This document shows positions 59,281 through 64,000 of a stretch of 64,000 nt of DNA, piece by piece; position 1 is the stretch's first letter, and each line of letters opens with the position of its first letter. A program made the translations under genes and the position numbers. Under the pieces are notes generated by a model. It was not told where the DNA came from. It ran no database searches and saw nothing but the letters and a program-made list of their open reading frames with translations. Source of the DNA: Impatiens glandulifera (Eukaryota; Streptophyta; Magnoliopsida; Ericales; Balsaminaceae); contig NC_061866.1 in the NCBI RefSeq assembly GCF_907164915.1, positions 39,806,320 through 39,870,319 of the forward strand, written 5' to 3'.

Positions 59281-59288
59281 TATAAAAG
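59281..59288 (+). promoter_or_regulatory. TATA-like box of F-box gene 2 (downstream target-duplication copy)
   Basis: TATAAAAG is 31 bp before the ATG at 59319 and corresponds to TATAAAA at 13944 in gene 1. It was duplicated by the insertion, so this copy stays next to the gene while everything further upstream was moved 1.4 kb away. Core-promoter function is inferred. Confidence 0.45.
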
Positions 59289-59318
59289 AGTTTCAAGCAT
59301 TTTGCTAAGTTAGCAAAG

Positions 59319-60463
59319 ATGGAAGAACAGACTCTAAACCCTAAGAAGACCGAGAAAATGGACGAAGGGGTGGGCGGCGCTTCTCCTTCAATCGACCAAG
59401 TACCAAACCACATTCTCGCCGATATCCTTTCTCGTCTTCCGATCAAATCCCTCATACAGTGCAGGAGCGTCTGCAAATCCTTTCTCTATCTAATCTCTGC
59501 AGATCCCGATTTTCGCTCCTTACACCTCTCAAGATCCACTCCTGAGCTCCTACTCTACCATTTCGTTTCGAAAAAGATGATTCTCTTCGATTCCGACGCC
59601 GACCAAGCACACCTGCTCCCTCCCCGCTTCGACCGACATTACGATATGATCATCGTGAATTCATGTCGCGGTCTGCTCTGTCTCCGCTCACTGCGTACCT
59701 CCTTTCCCTTTTACGTCTTTAATCCCATCTCTTCGGAATTCACTCTAATCCCGAATCCCGTGGTGATCGAAAGTGAAGACCCAGTTTCTTTGATGGTCGG
59801 ATTTGGGTATAGTCCCATTTCCGATAAATACAAGATTATAAAGGTATCAAAGTCTCGTGATTCAACTGGTAAAAACTGTTTTCATACCGACATTTACACA
59901 ATCGGACCACCTTCTTCTTCTTCTTGGAGGAGAGTTGAAAATGCTCCAATACAGGAGGTTACAGAGTGTTTTTCAATGTTCCTTAATGGACGTTTATATT
60001 GGATTATGAACGAGAATGTATCTATCTATTGTTATGAGTTCATGATTTATTTCGATTTTGATAGTGAAACATTCGGAACAACACTATTGCCCCCTCCTTT
60101 TGACATCTCCCGGTACAGAGATACTGTGGCAGTGGTTAACTTTGGCGCGTTTCAAGGTATGTTGAGAATAAGTGTATTGACTGATTCGGGAAACAACCCG
60201 CACATATGGGTTATGAAGGAGTTTGGGGTTGACAAATCGTGGTGCTTAGATGAGCTTCCTTTTTCATTTCCTGGCAAGTATATAAACAATAATAAGTCTG
60301 AGTTATTGGTTTTTATGGCTGGTTATTATACGGCTACATACAGCCTCATTGAGAAGAAGATTGTTTATGGTAAATTGAAACCATTCTCTCATGTTCCTAT
60401 CTTGCTGCCCCTCAAGGAATTACTAGTAGGAGTTGAGGTCCATCTCCTAAATTCAACTCAAAG
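59319..60463 (+). CDS. F-box protein gene 2, exon 1
   Basis: Paralogue of gene 1, presumably an SCF substrate receptor. Starts MEEQTLNPKK. The F-box at residues ~23-65 reads VPNHILADILSRLPIKSLIQ then CRSVCKSF, identical to gene 1 except V/A. The F-box-associated region keeps SCRGLLCLRS, FPFYVFNPIS and GFGYSPISDKYKIIKV, and the last ~100 residues, from GNNPHIWVMKEFGVDKSWCL to LLPLKELLVGVEVHLL, are nearly unchanged. It is one Ser longer in a run of serines (SSSSW). Read-through gives a stop at 60465-60467, but the GT donor at 60464 is conserved. Most changes fall in the putative substrate-facing middle part. The frame is fully open. Confidence 0.9.
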
Positions 60464-61318
60464 GTAATTTAATTTATTCTCTCATGCACATGTTTAATTA
60501 TAGTATTTTATGAATCTCAATCTCCTGTCATATTGAATCAAATTATATGGTAATATCATATTGAATCAATCATTTGGGGGGGGGGGGGGGGGGGTTACCC
60601 CATTTTAACTTTTTTTAGGTGTCCTGTTTTGGCAAGTTCACTAGTTCCAAATTTAAGCTTTTTACACTTGAAGTCTTTTATTACTTTTACCAGCATTCTT
60701 GGCATGAAATTTCTTTGAGTGATTGTAGCTTACAAGAGAAAAATCCAATCTGAGTTACGATTTATAAATATCACTATGTAATTGAATATTACTTGTAAAA
60801 GTTGGAGAATCTCTGCAATTGGATTAATGAATTATTGTTATACCAATAAATTATTTCTTGTATAGGATGTCAAGATGCACTACCTTGGAATTTAATTAGA
60901 TCAATAAATAAATGTAATCTCAAGTCTTCAACTTCTTTCCTCTCTCAATCCCAATTAGAGTTTTTAATAAAAGATAACTTATTGAAATAGAAGATTTCAT
61001 TTGTAGATGGATTTATCAACTTGTAACCCAAATCTTCATTCTTAACTATTAGTGCACACTTACTTTAAACTGAAAACATGTTAAAAACTTTTGTTCTTCT
61101 TGTCAAATAGTTTGAATCTTCCTTCCATCATCAAAACTAACAGAACAAAATCATTTTGAATAAATGATACAATACTTCAAATATAATCTTCTCCTAATAT
61201 TGTCTTCTTCTTTCAATGCAGTGCTATGTTTTCATCTTTTAATTACATTATGTCTTTATCTTCCATTATTGCTGATTGTTCTCAACATCAATAATGAGTG
61301 AAGTATTTTTTTTTGCAG
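60464..61318 (+). other. Predicted intron of F-box gene 2
   Basis: Donor CAAAG|GTAAT and acceptor TTTTTTTTGCAG|CA as in gene 1, 855 bp. It contains a run of 19 G at 60576-60594, and the alternative acceptor TTTCAATGCAG is conserved near 61221. Confidence 0.63.
60576..60594. repeat. (G)19 homopolymer in the intron of F-box gene 2
   Basis: 19 consecutive G in an AT-rich intron, followed by TTACCCC. Gene 1 has no such run at the equivalent place (15200). Exact length may be a sequencing estimate. Confidence 0.85.
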
Positions 61319-62835
61319 CAAAAATGTGGAAGATGAAGTGTAATGGCAAGTTAATTAGTGTCAACTGCTAGGTACACTGGAATATGGTACTACATTTTTC
61401 CATCATGGGCTTAATTTTCTTTTTCTTATCTTTTTCTTTTAATTTTGTTGAACTTGTGAAACTCTTTGTTTAGATTACATGTTACAACTTTTTTGGTTAT
61501 AGATCTACTTATACTATTTATACTATTTGGTGATGATGGATTGATTGATTTGAAGAGTTATTTGTTTGGTTTGTGATATTATTATTGTTGGATAAACTTT
61601 AATACTTTCAAATTATTATTTTATCAAATTTTAATTTGACTAGGATTTTTTTGGGATTTAAAAGGATATTGTTTGATAAAATAGTGGGTTATTTAAGACA
61701 TTTTAGAATAAATTATTAAAATATATTTTTTAGAATAAACTATTAAAATATTTTTCAAAATTAAAATTAAAATTTAATAAATAAAATAATATTTATTTAT
61801 TTAAATTAATAAATAAATAAATAATTTTATGAAAAAATAAAAAGATTTATTAAAATTTATTTTTAAAATTATAAAACATAAAATATCTATTTTATTAAAA
61901 GATCTTTAAGTCTCCTTCTGATTGTATCATGTAGACATTCACACTATTCAATAAATTTATGTTTCAGAAAAAATAATAATAATTTATTATTATTAAATAT
62001 AAAAATATATTTTATTTAATATAAAAATATTATAAAAGAAATATTTTTAAATTTAGTTGAAAATATTATTTTATAATTATCACATTCAAAATTTTAATAA
62101 TTTTTTAAAATTATGAATTAAAAGTTGAGAGTAATTTGAATAATATTTAATATAAAAATTTTGATTGAATAAGATAAAATTTTATTTTTAAATTAAATTG
62201 AATATAATTTTTTTATTAAAATAAATATGTTTAATTAATTTTATTTTTACAAAATAAAAAGTTTTTACTATCAAATAAATAAATATTATTATAGAAACTA
62301 GTAACCTAGCTACTTACTAACAAATTATTATTTCAAGCTTAAAAAAAATTAATTTATTTAAAGATTTACAAAAATTAATTACAATGAATTACAGTTAAAT
62401 ATATACGAAGTTACAAAATAATAAAAAATAAAATTTTCAACAAATGTTTTATAAATTTAAATAAATATAAAAACTATTTTAATTTTATCATTTATCTTTC
62501 CGGATTATCATTATTTTAAATGCATTAACTAATTTTAAAAAATTACTTAAAATAAATTTTGGTGATATATTAAACAAAATATTTCATAAATATAAAATTC
62601 CTAATATTTTACAAATTTTAAACTTATGATAAATTAATCAAAATAAAAATATAATGATAAATTGATTAGAGATACATATCATTACAAAATAAACATGTTT
62701 TCTTTAAATATTTAATAATTATAGGATAAAATTGAAATATATTAACAAATATTAATAAATTGATTAAACATGCATATAATATGATAAAATAAATATATTA
62801 ACTGAAATATTTAATAAATATGTGGTGACAATATA
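60796..62835. repeat. Tandem duplication, first unit
   Basis: Starts in the intron of F-box gene 2 (GTAAAAGTTGGAGAATC), covers the terminal exon and 1.5 kb of AT-rich downstream sequence, and is followed directly by the second unit at an offset of 2,040 bp. Locus 1 has only one unit. Apart from the exon no gene is seen; 61400-62835 is A/T-rich. Confidence 0.9.
61319..61343 (+). CDS. F-box protein gene 2, terminal exon
   Basis: Completes a Ser codon with exon 1 and adds SKNVEDEV before TAA at 61341-61343. Corresponds to SEDVEDEV in gene 1 and is repeated at 63360-63384. Confidence 0.62.
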
Positions 62836-64000
62836 TAAAAGTTGGAGAATCTCTGCAATTGGATTAATGAATTATTGTTATACCAATAAATTATTTCTTG
62901 TATAGGATGTCAAGATGCACTACCTTGGAATTTAATTAGATCAATAAATAAATGTAATCTCAAGTCTTCAACTTCTTTCCTCTCTCAATCCCAATTAGAG
63001 TTTTTAATAAAAGATAACTTATTGAAATAGAAGATTTCATTTGTTGATGGATTTATCAACTTGTAACCCAAATCTTCATTCTTAACTATTAGTGCACACT
63101 TACTTTAAACTGAAAACATGTTAAAAACTTTTGTTCTTCTTGTCAAATAGTTTGAATCTTCCTTCCATCATCAAAACTAACAGAACAAAATCATTTTGAA
63201 TAAATGATACAATACTTCAAATATAATCTTCTCCTAATATTGTCTTCTTCTTTCAATGCAGTGCTATGTTTTCATCTTTTAATTACATTAAGTCTTTATC
63301 TTCCATTATTGTTGATTGTTCTCAACATCAATAATGAGTGAAGTATTTTTTTTTTGCAGCAAAAATGTGGAAGATGAAGTATGATGGCAAGTTAATTAGT
63401 TTCAACTGCTAGGTACACTGGAATATGGTACTACATTTTTCCATCATGGGCTTAATTTTCTTTTTCTTATCTTTTTTTTTTAAAAAATTTTGTTGAACTT
63501 GTGCAACTCTTTGTTTAGCTTACATGTTACAACTTTTTTGGTTATAGATCTATTTATACTATTTGGTGATGATGGATTGATTGATTTGAAGAGTTATTTG
63601 TATGGTTTGTGATACTATTATTATTGTTGGATAAACTTTAATACTTTCAAATTATTATTTTATCAAATTTTAATTTGACTAGGATTTTTTTGGGATTTAA
63701 AAGGATATTGTTTGATAAAATAGTGGGTTATTTAAGACATTTTAGAATAAATTATTAAAATATATTTTTTAGAATAAACTATTAAAATGTTTTTCAAAAT
63801 TAAAATTAAAATTTAATAAATAAAATAATATTTATTTATTTAAATTAATAAATAAATAATTTTATGAAAAAATAAAAAGATTTATTAAAAATTCTTTTTT
63901 AAATTATAAAACATAAAATATCTAATTTATTAAAAGATCTTTAAGTCTCCTTCTGATTGTATCATGTACACACTATTCAATAAATTTATATTTCAGAAAA
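62836..64000. repeat. Tandem duplication, second unit (runs out of the window)
   Basis: Repeats 60796 onward with few differences, so the event is recent. The join lies at TATATAAAAGTTGG, where the original (locus 1, about 17592) reads TATATAAACC; the shared TAAA suggests a microhomology join. The second unit is cut by the window end. Confidence 0.9.
63360..63384 (+). other. Duplicated terminal exon of F-box gene 2
   Basis: The acceptor TTTTTTTTTGCAG|C is intact and the exon would again give SKNVEDEV, with a TGA at 63382-63384 (GTATGA where the first copy has GTGTAA). It could be used as an alternative last exon by splicing over 2.9 kb, or be unused. Confidence 0.5.

Overview
This is nuclear DNA from a flowering plant, most likely a eudicot. 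It is very AT-rich, its genes have introns, it carries two plant-type F-box genes, and almost everything else is plant transposable elements: Ty1/Copia and Ty3/Gypsy (Tat/Ogre-like) retrotransposons primed from initiator-Met tRNA or similar, Mutator-like elements (MULEs), hAT elements and MITE-like pieces. I cannot name the species. No tRNA, rRNA or CRISPR feature was seen. Identities were judged by eye.

Layout. 1-3056: a decayed MULE with a broken transposase on the minus strand, cut by the window edge. 3359-13770: a small E-family terminal-inverted-repeat element (terminus GGGAAATTTGAG-like), split by a 9,975-bp Copia element (3676-13650) with a 5-bp target duplication. That Copia element has LTRs full of short palindromes and an extra ORF after pol. 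13984-15993: F-box gene 1, two exons. 15994-20459: AT-rich intergenic DNA, a MITE, and a segment (block A) seen again at 30140-36869. 19480-27596: a three-level nest, in which a small Copia-type TRIM-like element is split by a second MULE copy (20460-27555), itself split by a deleted Copia element (25154-27500). 30680-35282: a decayed Copia element on the minus strand inside block B. 36870-51463: a large rearranged Tat/Ogre-like Gypsy element on the minus strand. 51464-54016: three partial hAT transposase copies, two of them as a palindrome. 54649-57814: a Pack-MULE-like structure whose inverted arms enclose a kinesin-light-chain-related gene fragment and a Copia gag fragment. 57888-59280: an E-family element inserted at the TATA box of F-box gene 2, itself carrying a hAT element. 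59319-61343: F-box gene 2, two exons. 60796-64000: a 2.04-kb tandem duplication that copies the last exon of F-box gene 2.

Function. The only plausibly working host genes are the two F-box paralogues, presumed substrate receptors of SCF ubiquitin ligases. They are a dispersed duplicate pair, roughly nine residues in ten alike, with the same late intron and the same short acidic C-terminal exon. All transposon coding regions I examined carry stops, frameshifts or deletions, so they are relics.

The most interesting points are: the palindrome-packed LTRs and post-pol ORF of the 9.9-kb Copia element; the Pack-MULE with captured KLCR/CMU-like exons; the transposon that landed on and duplicated the TATA-like box of F-box gene 2; the terminal exon duplicated downstream of that gene; and a histidine-rich repeat region carried by both MULE copies.
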